Positions 37,526 through 45,701 of a stretch of DNA of 64,000 bases are shown in pieces. Source of the DNA: Nostoc sp. CMAA1605 (GTDB lineage: Bacteria; Cyanobacteriota; Cyanobacteriia; Cyanobacteriales; Nostocaceae); the NCBI RefSeq assembly GCF_021596505.1, contig NZ_PJIZ01000033.1:1-64000 (forward strand), given 5' to 3'. Every line of letters starts with the position of its first letter. Positions within the stretch are counted from its first letter, which is position 1. The notes below the pieces were generated by a model. That model searched no databases. It saw nothing but the letters and a program-made list of their open reading frames with translations, and was not told the origin of the DNA. The translations under genes and the position numbers were made by a program.

Positions 37526-38476
37526 TTAATTCAGCCAAGGACGACTGAGATTTTCTAATTCTGCAACTTCATCATCGCTTAATTTCCAACCTAAAGCACC
37601 AGCATTTTGCTTGACTTGTTCAGCAGTTTTTACCCCAGCAATAGGAATCACATTACCCTGAGCAATTAACCAATTTAAGGCAACTTGGGCAGGAGTGCGA
37701 TCGCGTTCTTCTCCTATCCTCCGTAATAGCTCAATCACGGGTGCGATTTTTTGCAATCCTTCTTTGCTAAATCTAGGATCGAATTTTCTTGCGCCGCTAA
37801 GTTTTTCAGCACTTTCCGGCGTATATTTTCCCGTGAGCAATCCCTGTGCTAAAGGACTATATGCCAAAATTGTTACACCTAACTCACGGGCAGTCGCTAA
37901 AGTCCCGTCTCTCTCGATTTGACGAGTCAGTAAAGAATAACGGACTTGATTTACCGCTAAAGGTACTCCTCTCGCTGCTAATATTTGATGAGCTTCCCGC
38001 ATTTGAGCAGGAGAATAATTACTAACACCGATAGCAGCAATTCTACCCCGCTTCACTTCCTCAGCTAAGGTGTTTAACAAAGTTTCTTGACTCAAAAAGA
38101 AAGTAAAAGGCCAATGCACTTGATACAAAGCAATACTTTCTAGTTGCAGACGTTTGAGACTATCTGTCAAAGCATCAGCAACAGATTCTCCAGAAAATCG
38201 CCAAGGTAAGGGGCCAAATTTTGTGGCAATTTGGACTGGCTGTTGTGTTTGCTGAAGAAATTCTCCTAAAAATTTTTCTGATAGTCCTAGTCCATAAACT
38301 TCGGCGGTATCAAAAAAGGTGACACCATCTGCTATGGCGGCGGTAAATGCGGCTTGTAACTCTTGTTGTCCATAACCTTCGCCATAACTCCAAAATAATT
38401 TATCGCCCCAAGCCCAAGTCCCAATGCAAAGGGGTGGGACAGATGGGCCGTTTTTCCCCAATGTGATTGTTTCCAC
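37526..38476 (-). CDS. Aldo/keto reductase
   Basis: A 316-residue NAD(P)H-dependent oxidoreductase of the aldo/keto reductase superfamily, (alpha/beta)8 barrel, cytoplasmic. The catalytic tetrad can be placed: Asp and Tyr in FFDTAEVYG (about 55-63), Lys in IATKFGP and His in YQVHW. IGVSNYSPAQ, LAVNQVRYSLL and LAYSPLAQGLLTGKY are typical. The C-terminal region (NVIPIAGVKTAEQV) forms the cofactor pyrophosphate site. The substrate is not predictable. It is convergent with the Uma2 gene, with a shared hairpin between them. Confidence 0.92.
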   Translation of the reverse strand: METITLGKNGPSVPPLCIGTWAWGDKLFWSYGEGYGQQELQAAFTAAIADGVTFFDTAEVYGLGLSEKFLGEFLQQTQQPVQIATKFGPLPWRFSGESVADALTDSLKRLQLESIALYQVHWPFTFFLSQETLLNTLAEEVKRGRIAAIGVSNYSPAQMREAHQILAARGVPLAVNQVRYSLLTRQIERDGTLATARELGVTILAYSPLAQGLLTGKYTPESAEKLSGARKFDPRFSKEGLQKIAPVIELLRRIGEERDRTPAQVALNWLIAQGNVIPIAGVKTAEQVKQNAGALGWKLSDDEVAELENLSRPWLN

Positions 38477-38618
38477 GGTGGTAAAATTTAGATTAATATT
38501 TCTTCACTTTTCCAGTTTAACGTGAGCAAAAGTGATTAAATTCATCATTTGCAATACCTGCCAATTAGTAAGATTTATTTACATATTTCTCTATATATCG
38601 TTTTTTTGACCAATAGCT

Positions 38619-40103
38619 ATGGCAACTAGCAATTTTTCACCCCATCCTGAATCAGATCAGTCGGTTGATATGAAACCTCTACCCAAAGTTAATGTCCCAA
38701 CAATGTTTCGACTGGGTTTGTTTCAAATGGGACTAGGCATCATGTCGCTGCTCACCTTGGGGGTGTTGAATCGTGTGATGATTGATGAGTTAAAAGTTTT
38801 GCCATTGATTGCGGCTGGGGCTATTGCTATGCACCAGTTTGTGAGTCCGGCGCGCATCTGGTTCGGTCAGATGTCTGATAGCAAGCCTTTATTTGGCTAT
38901 AATCGCACGGGTTATGTTTGGATAGGGGCTGCCATATTCACCATTGTTTCTTTCTTGGCGTTACAAGTAGTTTGGCAGCTAGGTAGTAGTTTACAAGCCA
39001 CTGGTTGGAGTTTTGCTACATATAGTTGGGCGGCTGTACTGGCTTTGATGTTTGCGTTGTATGGTTTAGCTTTGAGTGCGAGTTCTACACCTTTTGCTGC
39101 ACTATTAGTAGATATCACCGATGAGGATAATCGTTCCCAGTTGATTGGGATTGTCTGGTCAATGTTAATGATTGGGATTGTGATCGGCGCAATTGTTAGT
39201 TCTAGGTTACTAGAAAGACCAGAAATTTGCGGAGCAGCTTTGCTGTCTTATGATCCTAGTCAAACTAATAAAGTTGTAGATATCGCTAAATTGCAGCAGG
39301 CGGTGAATCCTGTGTTTATCATTATGCCTGCGATCGTTTTTGGTTTATCGCTGCTGGCGACTTTGGGCATTGAAAAGAAATATTCCCGCTTTAATTCCCG
39401 TTCTACCATAGTAGCCAGGGAAGATCAAATATCCTTGGGCAAAGCTTTGAAGGTGCTAACTGCTAACCGTCAAACAGGCGTATTCTTTGGCTTTTTGTTG
39501 GTGTTGACTCTTAGCATTTTCATGCAAGATGCTGTCCTAGAACCCTATGGGGGAGAGGTGTTTGGGATGTGTATTTCTCAAACTACCAGACTCAATATTC
39601 CCTTTGGGATAGGAACTTTAATTGGTATTAGTTCCACCGGTTTTTTACTTTTACCGCGTTTAGGGAAGAAACAGACGACGAAAATTGGCTGTTTGGGTGC
39701 GGTTTTCAGCTTTTGTCTGATTATTATGGCAGGCTTTAGCGGTAATGCAGGCGTGCTGATGGGTAGCTTGCTGTGTTTTGGGTTGTCTTCCGGTGTGATT
39801 ACAGCTGGTGCTACTAGTTTAATGCTAGATTTGACGGCGGCGGAAACAGCCGGGACGTTTATTGGTGCGTGGGGATTATCACAGGCTATGGCTAGGGGAT
39901 TAGCTACAGTCTTGGGTGGCGTAGTTTTAAATGTCGGCAAAACATTGTTCGGCGTACCAGTGCTAGCATACGGGTTGGTATTTGCCTTACAAGCAGTAGG
40001 GATGCTAGTCGCTGTTTGGTGTTTGCGCCAGGTGAACATCCAAGAATTCCAGGTGAATGCGAAAACAGCGATCGCCTCTATTCTGGAAAAAGAATTAGAC
40101 TAA
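38619..40103 (+). CDS. PucC/BCD-family major facilitator protein
   Basis: A 494-residue membrane protein with about twelve transmembrane helices in the PucC (BCD) branch of the major facilitator superfamily. PucC proteins assist (bacterio)chlorophyll-protein assembly; cyanobacterial homologues are thought to deliver or hold chlorophyll. Family segments near the N-terminus are RLGLFQMGLGIMSLLTLGVL, NRVMIDEL and HQFVSPARIWFGQMSD. Others are DITDEDNRSQLIGIVWSMLM and LFGMCISQTTRLN-like VFGMCISQTT. The stop is followed four bases later by the next gene, so the two are likely one operon. chlG lies 5 kb further on but on the opposite strand. Confidence 0.9.
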   Translation: MATSNFSPHPESDQSVDMKPLPKVNVPTMFRLGLFQMGLGIMSLLTLGVLNRVMIDELKVLPLIAAGAIAMHQFVSPARIWFGQMSDSKPLFGYNRTGYVWIGAAIFTIVSFLALQVVWQLGSSLQATGWSFATYSWAAVLALMFALYGLALSASSTPFAALLVDITDEDNRSQLIGIVWSMLMIGIVIGAIVSSRLLERPEICGAALLSYDPSQTNKVVDIAKLQQAVNPVFIIMPAIVFGLSLLATLGIEKKYSRFNSRSTIVAREDQISLGKALKVLTANRQTGVFFGFLLVLTLSIFMQDAVLEPYGGEVFGMCISQTTRLNIPFGIGTLIGISSTGFLLLPRLGKKQTTKIGCLGAVFSFCLIIMAGFSGNAGVLMGSLLCFGLSSGVITAGATSLMLDLTAAETAGTFIGAWGLSQAMARGLATVLGGVVLNVGKTLFGVPVLAYGLVFALQAVGMLVAVWCLRQVNIQEFQVNAKTAIASILEKELD

Positions 40104-40107
40104 CACA

Positions 40108-40914
40108 ATGAACGATTTTTGGATAACAGTTGTTGATTTTGCCCAAACCACTACTACCAGAGTGGGAAGGCAATTAATGCAAGATTTTGGTCAGGTGCAA
40201 GCTGCACAAAAAGCTGATGGTAGCCTAGTTACACAGGCTGATAAATGGGCAGATCAAGAGATTCGGGATGCGATCGCCTCTACTTTTTCTGGTTACGGAA
40301 TTCTCAGTGAGGAAGGTGAACAGGTTTTTCCTGGTACAGATTGGTGTTGGGTAATTGATCCTTTAGACGGTACAACCAACTTTACACGGGGGATTCCCAT
40401 CTGGTCGATTTCCTTGGCTTTATTGTACAAAGGTACACCGATTTTTGGTTATGTGTACGTTCCGCCACTCAATCAAGCTTTTCACGGATTTTGGCCTGGT
40501 AATTCTGGCTTGACTACACCATTGGGAGCATATCTCAATCATCACCCCATCCATACCAGTAATGACGCTCCTTCTAGCAATCATTTTTTCAATCTTTGTT
40601 CCCGTAGCTTGGCTGTGGTGCAGCAAGGCTTCCCTTGCAAAATTAGGATGTTGGGCGTAGCTAGCTATAACTTTTTGACTGTCGCCACTGGTGCAACACT
40701 AGGAGGTGTAGAAGCTACACCCAAAGTTTGGGATATTGCAGGCGTTTGGGTGATTCTGCAAGCGGCTGGTGGTAACTGGGTATCACTCAACTCACAGCCA
40801 TTTCCCTTGGAAGCGGGAGTAGATTATAGCGATCGCTCCTTCCCCACCCTCGCCGCAAGTCGTCCAGAATTAGTGTCTTTCTTTACACCCTTCACCCAAG
40901 CCTTGAAAATTTAG
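40108..40914 (+). CDS. Inositol monophosphatase family protein
   Basis: A 268-residue Mg-dependent phosphatase of the inositol monophosphatase superfamily. Metal-binding motifs: SEEGE (about 70-74), WVIDPLDGTTNFTRGIP (about 84-100) and the C-terminal WDIAGVWVILQAAGG. The substrate could be inositol phosphate, 3'-phosphoadenosine 5'-phosphate, fructose bisphosphate or histidinol phosphate; the sequence does not decide. It begins four bases after the PucC-like gene and ends with a strong terminator, so the pair is probably cotranscribed. Confidence 0.92.
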   Translation: MNDFWITVVDFAQTTTTRVGRQLMQDFGQVQAAQKADGSLVTQADKWADQEIRDAIASTFSGYGILSEEGEQVFPGTDWCWVIDPLDGTTNFTRGIPIWSISLALLYKGTPIFGYVYVPPLNQAFHGFWPGNSGLTTPLGAYLNHHPIHTSNDAPSSNHFFNLCSRSLAVVQQGFPCKIRMLGVASYNFLTVATGATLGGVEATPKVWDIAGVWVILQAAGGNWVSLNSQPFPLEAGVDYSDRSFPTLAASRPELVSFFTPFTQALKI

Positions 40915-40950
40915 AATTACCCGAAGATTCACCCTTTAATTGTTTCATTA

Positions 40951-41000
40951 ACCCAGGTTGCCTGTCGCCAAAATTTTTACAGGTAGTCTGGGTATTTTTT
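40951..41000 (+). terminator. Strong Rho-independent terminator
   Basis: Arms at 40951-40965 (starting ACCCAGG) and 40979-40993 (ending CTGGGT) pair over 15 positions with three G-U pairs, followed by ATTTTTT. It closes the PucC/IMPase operon. Confidence 0.85.
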
Positions 41001-41168
41001 CATGATTTGGCAAATATTCCACGTATATGTAATTTGAGGGTGTCATTAACTCATAACAGAACTGGTTATTGACTGCGTATTTGCAACTGTCAATCAGAAA
41101 TTGATGAAGACTGACACACTTTATTTACTTTCTTGAAAACTCAGTTTAGTAATTGATTGTTAAAGTCT

Positions 41169-41738
41169 ATGTTGTCCGATTTAGAGTTAATGCGAGAATT
41201 TATTGCTCAATCTATTGCTAAGAAAGAGGTTTTGTTAGCAAACCACTATTTAAAAGCCCAAATGATTTACAAAAGCAATCAATTAATCTCTAAAAAAGAG
41301 GGTGTGATTGCTACTGCTAAATTAGACCATACACCATCTGATTTCTTAATTGATGCCAATTCATCTTATTGGGAAATTATCAATAATACCTTAGCCGACT
41401 ACAGTTATATTTTTACGTTTGAATTAGATAGTAATGGACTCTATCGATATCAACGGTGTGCTGTTCCACAAGGTTATACACTCCGATGCACTAAGTCCTT
41501 GGGTCTGTGGCAAGCTTGGTGGAAGTATAATAAATATGCTGCATCTTTCAAAGTTCCCTTAGACATTTTAGTCAGGACTAAGAACTCATGGTACGGTATT
41601 AAAAATTTAACGATTAGTGATGGCTTAATTTATATCAAAACTTTAGTTAGCGAACAGCAATTATCTCCTGAAGATTTAGTAATTTGGTTAAGCAAAGTAG
41701 AATCTCCTTCACAAAAGCAATATTTGTATGAAATTTGA
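41169..41738 (+). CDS. Protein of unknown function, tandem paralogue A
   Basis: A 189-residue soluble protein with no recognised domain. It is clearly paralogous to the product of 42259-42843: both open MLSxLEL-x-x-EF-x-x-QSI, share SSYWE-I/L-INE/N, Y-R-YQ-C, CTKS-x-x-LW-x-AWW-x-Y and ISDGL-x-YIKTL, and end in LVIWLSK. The conserved centre is rich in Trp, Tyr and charged residues; Cys appears before and inside CTKS. The ATG at 41169 is chosen because it aligns with the paralogue's ATG; the frame begins at a TTG four codons earlier. No signal peptide or membrane segment. Function unknown. Confidence 0.75.
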   Translation: MLSDLELMREFIAQSIAKKEVLLANHYLKAQMIYKSNQLISKKEGVIATAKLDHTPSDFLIDANSSYWEIINNTLADYSYIFTFELDSNGLYRYQRCAVPQGYTLRCTKSLGLWQAWWKYNKYAASFKVPLDILVRTKNSWYGIKNLTISDGLIYIKTLVSEQQLSPEDLVIWLSKVESPSQKQYLYEI

Positions 41739-42258
41739 GGGTAATCAGATAAAAAATTTACCCGATGCTTCGGCTTGGCTATTGCAAGAAAAATTTGCCC
41801 ATCGAACTATCTAACCAAATATTGCTAATACTATATAGAAGCATCTTGAAAAGAGTAGATCATGATGAATCAGTGCCGTTAAGTTTTCAAAATCATTGCT
41901 CCAGGCAAGACTTAACTTACCAACTCATAATCTACTTATTTTATTTAATTATTATTTTTCAGTATTTTTACTATTCTTATATAAAGACTTTACTTTTAAT
42001 GTGGTAAATTCTTAAGCACACTTCATAATAAATATTTACTACATAATTAATACAAGATTCTTTCATGAAAACTTTATGGCTTTGCAGCAGTAATTTTGAA
42101 GAATTCAATACTTCACCGTATATTTACAACGTCGAAAAAATGTTTGGGTATAATTAGATTGTAGGCGATTACAGATTATCAATAATATTACGGTAATCAC
42201 TCAGTCAAAGTGTGCCGTGTCTTAGGTAAAAATATTGCGTTGCATATAGAAAAGAACC
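41739..42258. other. AT-rich gap between the tandem paralogues
   Basis: 520 bases, strongly AT-rich. An 80-codon frame at 41765-42007 exists, but its composition and lack of ribosome binding site do not support a gene. No RNA or repeat recognised. The promoter of the second paralogue is probably here. Confidence 0.45.
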
Positions 42259-42843
42259 ATGTTATCCAATTTGGAATTATTCAAAGAGTTTGTGAGTCAA
42301 TCGATTCAAAAACAAGAAGTCTTATTAGCAAACGGGACATTACAAGCACAAACACTCTATAAAACTAATCAAGTTACAGCAAAAGCAGAAGGTATCATTG
42401 CTACTGCCCAAATCACTCAGAAAAATCTAGAATTTTCTATCAAATCAACTTCATCCTATTGGGAATTAATTAACGAAGTCTTGGCGGAACACAGCTATAT
42501 TCTCACAGGAGAAATAGACGAACGCTATTGCTATCGATATCAATACTGCCAATTACCACCAGGTTATCGGATGCACTGTACAAAATCAGTTCATTTATGG
42601 CGAGCTTGGTGGCGATATCGCAAAAATAAGTCCCAATTGGGTATTCCCTTAGATTTGCTAATTCGGACGCGTAGTTCTTGGTATCCTATTAGAGATTTAA
42701 TTATTAGTGATGGACTGTTATATATCAAAACCTTGGGGAGTGAAATTGCTGTTCACGCTGATGACTTGATCATTTGGTTAAGCAAAGCTGATGTGAAATT
42801 TCCCAGTCCATCTGAGCAACAGGAAGTAGGGAGTAGAGAGTAG
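42259..42843 (+). CDS. Protein of unknown function, tandem paralogue B
   Basis: A 194-residue paralogue of the gene at 41169. Shared blocks include EVLLANG-type residues after position 20, SSYWELINEVLAEHSYIL, YRYQYCQLPPGYRMHCTKS, HLWRAWWRYRKN, LLIRTRSSWYPIRDLIISDG and DDLIIWLSKAD. Its last residues (EVGSREstop) are encoded by a GTAGGGAGTAGAGAG repeat-like stretch, so the tail is not conserved. The two copies lie in the same direction 520 bases apart, suggesting a local duplication that has since diverged to roughly half identity. Function unknown. Confidence 0.78.
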   Translation: MLSNLELFKEFVSQSIQKQEVLLANGTLQAQTLYKTNQVTAKAEGIIATAQITQKNLEFSIKSTSSYWELINEVLAEHSYILTGEIDERYCYRYQYCQLPPGYRMHCTKSVHLWRAWWRYRKNKSQLGIPLDLLIRTRSSWYPIRDLIISDGLLYIKTLGSEIAVHADDLIIWLSKADVKFPSPSEQQEVGSRE

Positions 42844-42923
42844 GGAACGAGTTGTGAAATTCAACGCCAATAGAGCTTTCAATGTAGTTAAAATGCCTTT
42901 GAGTATTTAACTGGGAAATAATT

Positions 42924-43880
42924 ATGCAAGGACTATGGCTAGAAAATAACCAATTGCAACTGCGTTCAGATATTCCTATTCCTGAACCCCCTGCTGGCGA
43001 AGCATTGGTAAGAGTTTTACGTGCAGGAATTTGTAATACCGACTTAGAACTACTCAGAGGCTACTATCCCTACACTGGCGTTATCGGACATGAATTCGTC
43101 GGTTTGGTTGAACAAGGGCCAGCACATCTTGTCAATCAACGAGTTGTAGGTGAAATTAATGCTGTTTGTGGTCATTGTCGCTATTGTCGTCGGGGACAAC
43201 CCACCCATTGCGAGAATCGTACAGTATTGGGAATTGTCAACCGTCACGGCGCGTTTGCTGACTATCTTTGTTTACCGATAGAAAACTTACATCCTGTACC
43301 CGAAAACGTACCCACAGAAATTGCGACATTTACCGAACCATTAGCAGCAGCGTTGGAAATTCAGCAGCAGATTGCCATATGTGCAGACGATCGCGTGCTA
43401 GTAGTAGGAGATGGTAAATTAGGGCAATTAGTAGCGCAAACATTGGCTTTGACTGGTTGTGAACTGTTAGTGATCGGTCGCCACCCAGAAAAACTAGCAA
43501 ATTTAGCAGCTAGAGGCATAAAAACGGGTTTAGTTGACGCTGTTCCACAGAGAAGTTTTGATATTGCCGTAGAGTGTACAGGAAACCCAGAAGGATTTGC
43601 GATCGCTCTTCAGGCGTTACGCCCTCGTGGTACTCTTGTCCTAAAAAGTACCTATGCAGGCAACCTCAGCATAGACGCTTCCGCCTTAGTAGTTGATGAG
43701 ATTACCTTAATTGGTTCTCGTTGCGGCCCATTTCCCGCCGCACTGGAGTTATTAGCAGCCGAAAAAGTAGACGTAAAACCCCTAATTCACGCAACCTACC
43801 CCCTCCATCAAGGACTAGAAGCCTTTACCCAAGCCCAACGCCGAGGAGTATTAAAGGTGTTGTTGGAGATTGGTCAATAG
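42924..43880 (+). CDS. Zinc-dependent medium-chain alcohol dehydrogenase
   Basis: A 318-residue oxidoreductase of the medium-chain dehydrogenase/reductase superfamily. The GroES-like part has the catalytic zinc ligands in GICNTDLEL (Cys) and GHEFVG (His-Glu), and the structural zinc loop CGHCRYCRRGQPTHC. The cofactor domain has VLVVGDGKLGQLVAQTL (about 154-170), a GxGxxG variant reading GDGKLG. It is shorter than the usual 340-350 residues but shows no break. The substrate is not predicted. SD-like GGGAAAT lies upstream of ATG 42924. Heptamer repeats begin at its stop codon. Confidence 0.9.
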   Translation: MQGLWLENNQLQLRSDIPIPEPPAGEALVRVLRAGICNTDLELLRGYYPYTGVIGHEFVGLVEQGPAHLVNQRVVGEINAVCGHCRYCRRGQPTHCENRTVLGIVNRHGAFADYLCLPIENLHPVPENVPTEIATFTEPLAAALEIQQQIAICADDRVLVVGDGKLGQLVAQTLALTGCELLVIGRHPEKLANLAARGIKTGLVDAVPQRSFDIAVECTGNPEGFAIALQALRPRGTLVLKSTYAGNLSIDASALVVDEITLIGSRCGPFPAALELLAAEKVDVKPLIHATYPLHQGLEAFTQAQRRGVLKVLLEIGQ

Positions 43881-44082
43881 TTATTAGTCAATAGTCAATA
43901 GTCATTAGTCATTAGTCATTAGTCATTAGTCATTAGTCATTAGTCATTGGGGAACAGCTTTCCTCATTTCCTACCTTGTCCCCCCAGTCCCCAATCCCCA
44001 ATTCCCAGTCCCCAGTCCCCAATCCCCAATCCCCAGTCCCCAGTCCCCAGTCCCCAATCCCCAGTCCCCAATTCCCCAATCC
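43875..44082. repeat. Large heptamer block (TAGTCAT, then CCCCAGT/CCCCAAT)
   Basis: About nine TAGTCAA/TAGTCAT units (43878-43948), then a long C-rich series to about 44082. It overlaps the stop codons of both flanking convergent genes' ends. Confidence 0.92.
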
Positions 44083-44370
44083 CTAATACAAATAAGGATT
44101 CGTCTTAGGCTGAAAATCAGTGCATTCAATTGCTTCTTCTGTGTTGGCTATGGATGGGTGGACAGTGCATTTGAGGCGGTAGTTATCGGTGAAAAATTGG
44201 CACCCAGGACAGGGTATTTGGTGCATCCGTTGCGCTGTTTTAAGACCATCTCGTGTGGCTGTCCACAGACTCCACAGGACAAGAGAAATGATTAACCACG
44301 CCCCAGAAAAGCAAATGGGGACTAAAAATGGTTGAATGCTTTTGATTAGTAAAGATATTAATTCCTGCAC
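44083..44370 (-). CDS. Small membrane protein with cysteine motif
   Basis: A 95-residue protein with one transmembrane helix near the N-terminus ([22 protein letters not shown]) and a cytosolic or lumenal tail holding four cysteines: CPGC, then C in LKCTVHP and C in IECTDFQP. The Cys pattern and the TDFQP ending suggest a small metal-binding module of a conserved cyanobacterial family, function unknown. The ATG at 44370 follows a short leader. The C-terminus ends at the heptamer block. Confidence 0.7.
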   Translation of the reverse strand: MQELISLLIKSIQPFLVPICFSGAWLIISLVLWSLWTATRDGLKTAQRMHQIPCPGCQFFTDNYRLKCTVHPSIANTEEAIECTDFQPKTNPYLY

Positions 44371-44449
44371 GGCGATTGCTAAAAAAATGAAGAGCTAGAA
44401 GTATATTAGCTCCTAACTCTTTCTTGCTAACGTCTGACTGTAGATGTAG

Positions 44450-44585
44450 AAATTTGGGGATTGGGGATTGGGGATTGGGGAAGAAAAATTTCCTCATTTC
44501 TCCCTTGTCTCCCCCACACCCCCACACCCTCACACCCTCACACCCTTACACCCCCAAACCCTTACACCCCCACACCCCTAAATTC
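44450..44585. repeat. GGGGATT and CACACCC repeats
   Basis: Three GGGGATT units, then about nine CACACCCTCACACCCCC-like units, ending at the chlG stop codon. It separates chlG from the small membrane-protein gene. Confidence 0.88.
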
Positions 44586-45584
44586 TTAAATTCCCGCATG
44601 ACCCAAGGCTAAACCAGCCACCAGCATTCCCAGAACTAAAAAGGGTTGTGCGCTGGCTTGGTATTTGACATCATTCTGTAAGGGGTCACGGAGGAAGTAC
44701 ATATCTTGAAAGGTGATTTGGGGGATGATTAACAGTACCAAAATCCCAGCGTATAAATTTTCGTGGATACTCACCAAATATGCTGCAATCAAGCCTTGAA
44801 AGACATCAATCATGATGACGCAAATCCAGGCGGCGGTGTTGATACCAAACATCACAGGTAATGATTTCAAACCGAGTTGGCGATCGCCTTCTACACTCTT
44901 AAAATCATTAACAATAGCGATTCCTAATCCTGCCAAGCTGTAAATCAAGGTGAGAACGACAATTTTCCAGTTGAGTTCACCAAACAAAGCATGACCAGCC
45001 CACCAAGGTAAGGCGATGTAACTAGCACCTAAAGCATAGTTACCCAACCAGCCATTCTGTTTGAGTTTTAAAGGTGGGGCAGAGTAGATGAAGGCAATAA
45101 AAGAACCAAATATTGCCAAAACTGTGACATTGGGGAATTCATGACCAGCCCATACATCCAGCACAAAAGCTAGGGCAATACCAGCGATAAATAAAAAGAT
45201 AATCTGGCTGACTACTTGTGGTACAGAAATTGCGCCGGAAGGGATGGGACGATAGGGTTCATTGATGGCATCAATTTCGCGGTCATAAAAATCATTTAGG
45301 GTTTGGGTATAACCGGTGAGTAATGGCCCAGATAGCAACATACAAGCAGCAGCCTTCAGGACATTTTCCAAAGACCAAGTATAGTTACCAGAAGAAGCCG
45401 CACCACAGACCACACCCCAAATTAAGGGAATCCAGGTAATTGGCTTCATTAATTGCAAGCGAATCTTCCAAATGGAAGTTTCCCCTGGTGCTGCACCTTT
45501 CATCCCCAACAACTGGCGAGTTTTGGCAGTGCGATCGCTGCCTTCAGAATTAGAATCAGGAGTAATGGGAGTTAGTTCTGACAT
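44586..45584 (-). CDS. chlG: Chlorophyll synthase ChlG
   Basis: UbiA-type membrane prenyltransferase that esterifies chlorophyllide a with geranylgeranyl or phytyl diphosphate, the last step of chlorophyll a synthesis, in the thylakoid membrane. The 332 residues match. The first Asp-rich diphosphate/Mg site is NDFYDREIDAINEPYRPIPS, and the second is IVNDFKSVEGDRQLGLKSLP. Seven to nine transmembrane helices follow from hydrophobicity. The short N-terminal extension (to about 40) is hydrophilic and precedes LQLMKPITWIPL. The ArsA-like gene lies upstream on the same strand, separated by a 117-base repeat-rich gap. Confidence 0.97.
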   Translation of the reverse strand: MSELTPITPDSNSEGSDRTAKTRQLLGMKGAAPGETSIWKIRLQLMKPITWIPLIWGVVCGAASSGNYTWSLENVLKAAACMLLSGPLLTGYTQTLNDFYDREIDAINEPYRPIPSGAISVPQVVSQIIFLFIAGIALAFVLDVWAGHEFPNVTVLAIFGSFIAFIYSAPPLKLKQNGWLGNYALGASYIALPWWAGHALFGELNWKIVVLTLIYSLAGLGIAIVNDFKSVEGDRQLGLKSLPVMFGINTAAWICVIMIDVFQGLIAAYLVSIHENLYAGILVLLIIPQITFQDMYFLRDPLQNDVKYQASAQPFLVLGMLVAGLALGHAGI

Positions 45585-45599
45585 AGGAATTCATTATTA

Positions 45600-45700
45600 G
45601 TTGGGCATTGGGAATTGGGCATTGGGCATTGGGAATTGGGTATAAAAAAGCCCCCAGTCCCCAGTCCCCAGTCCCCAGTCCCCAGTCCCCAGTACCTAAT
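45600..45700. repeat. TTGGGCA and CCCCAGT repeats
   Basis: Four TTGGGAA/TTGGGCA units and about seven CCCCAGT units between the ArsA-like gene and chlG. Confidence 0.9.
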
Positions 45701-45701
45701 C

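Noticed and set aside
41765-42007. Possible 80-residue protein between the tandem paralogues
   Set aside because: AT-rich composition explains the Tyr/Phe/Ile-rich tail; no start signals or family features.
44424-44612. Pro/His/Thr-rich ORF
   Set aside because: It is a translation of CACACCC tandem repeats.
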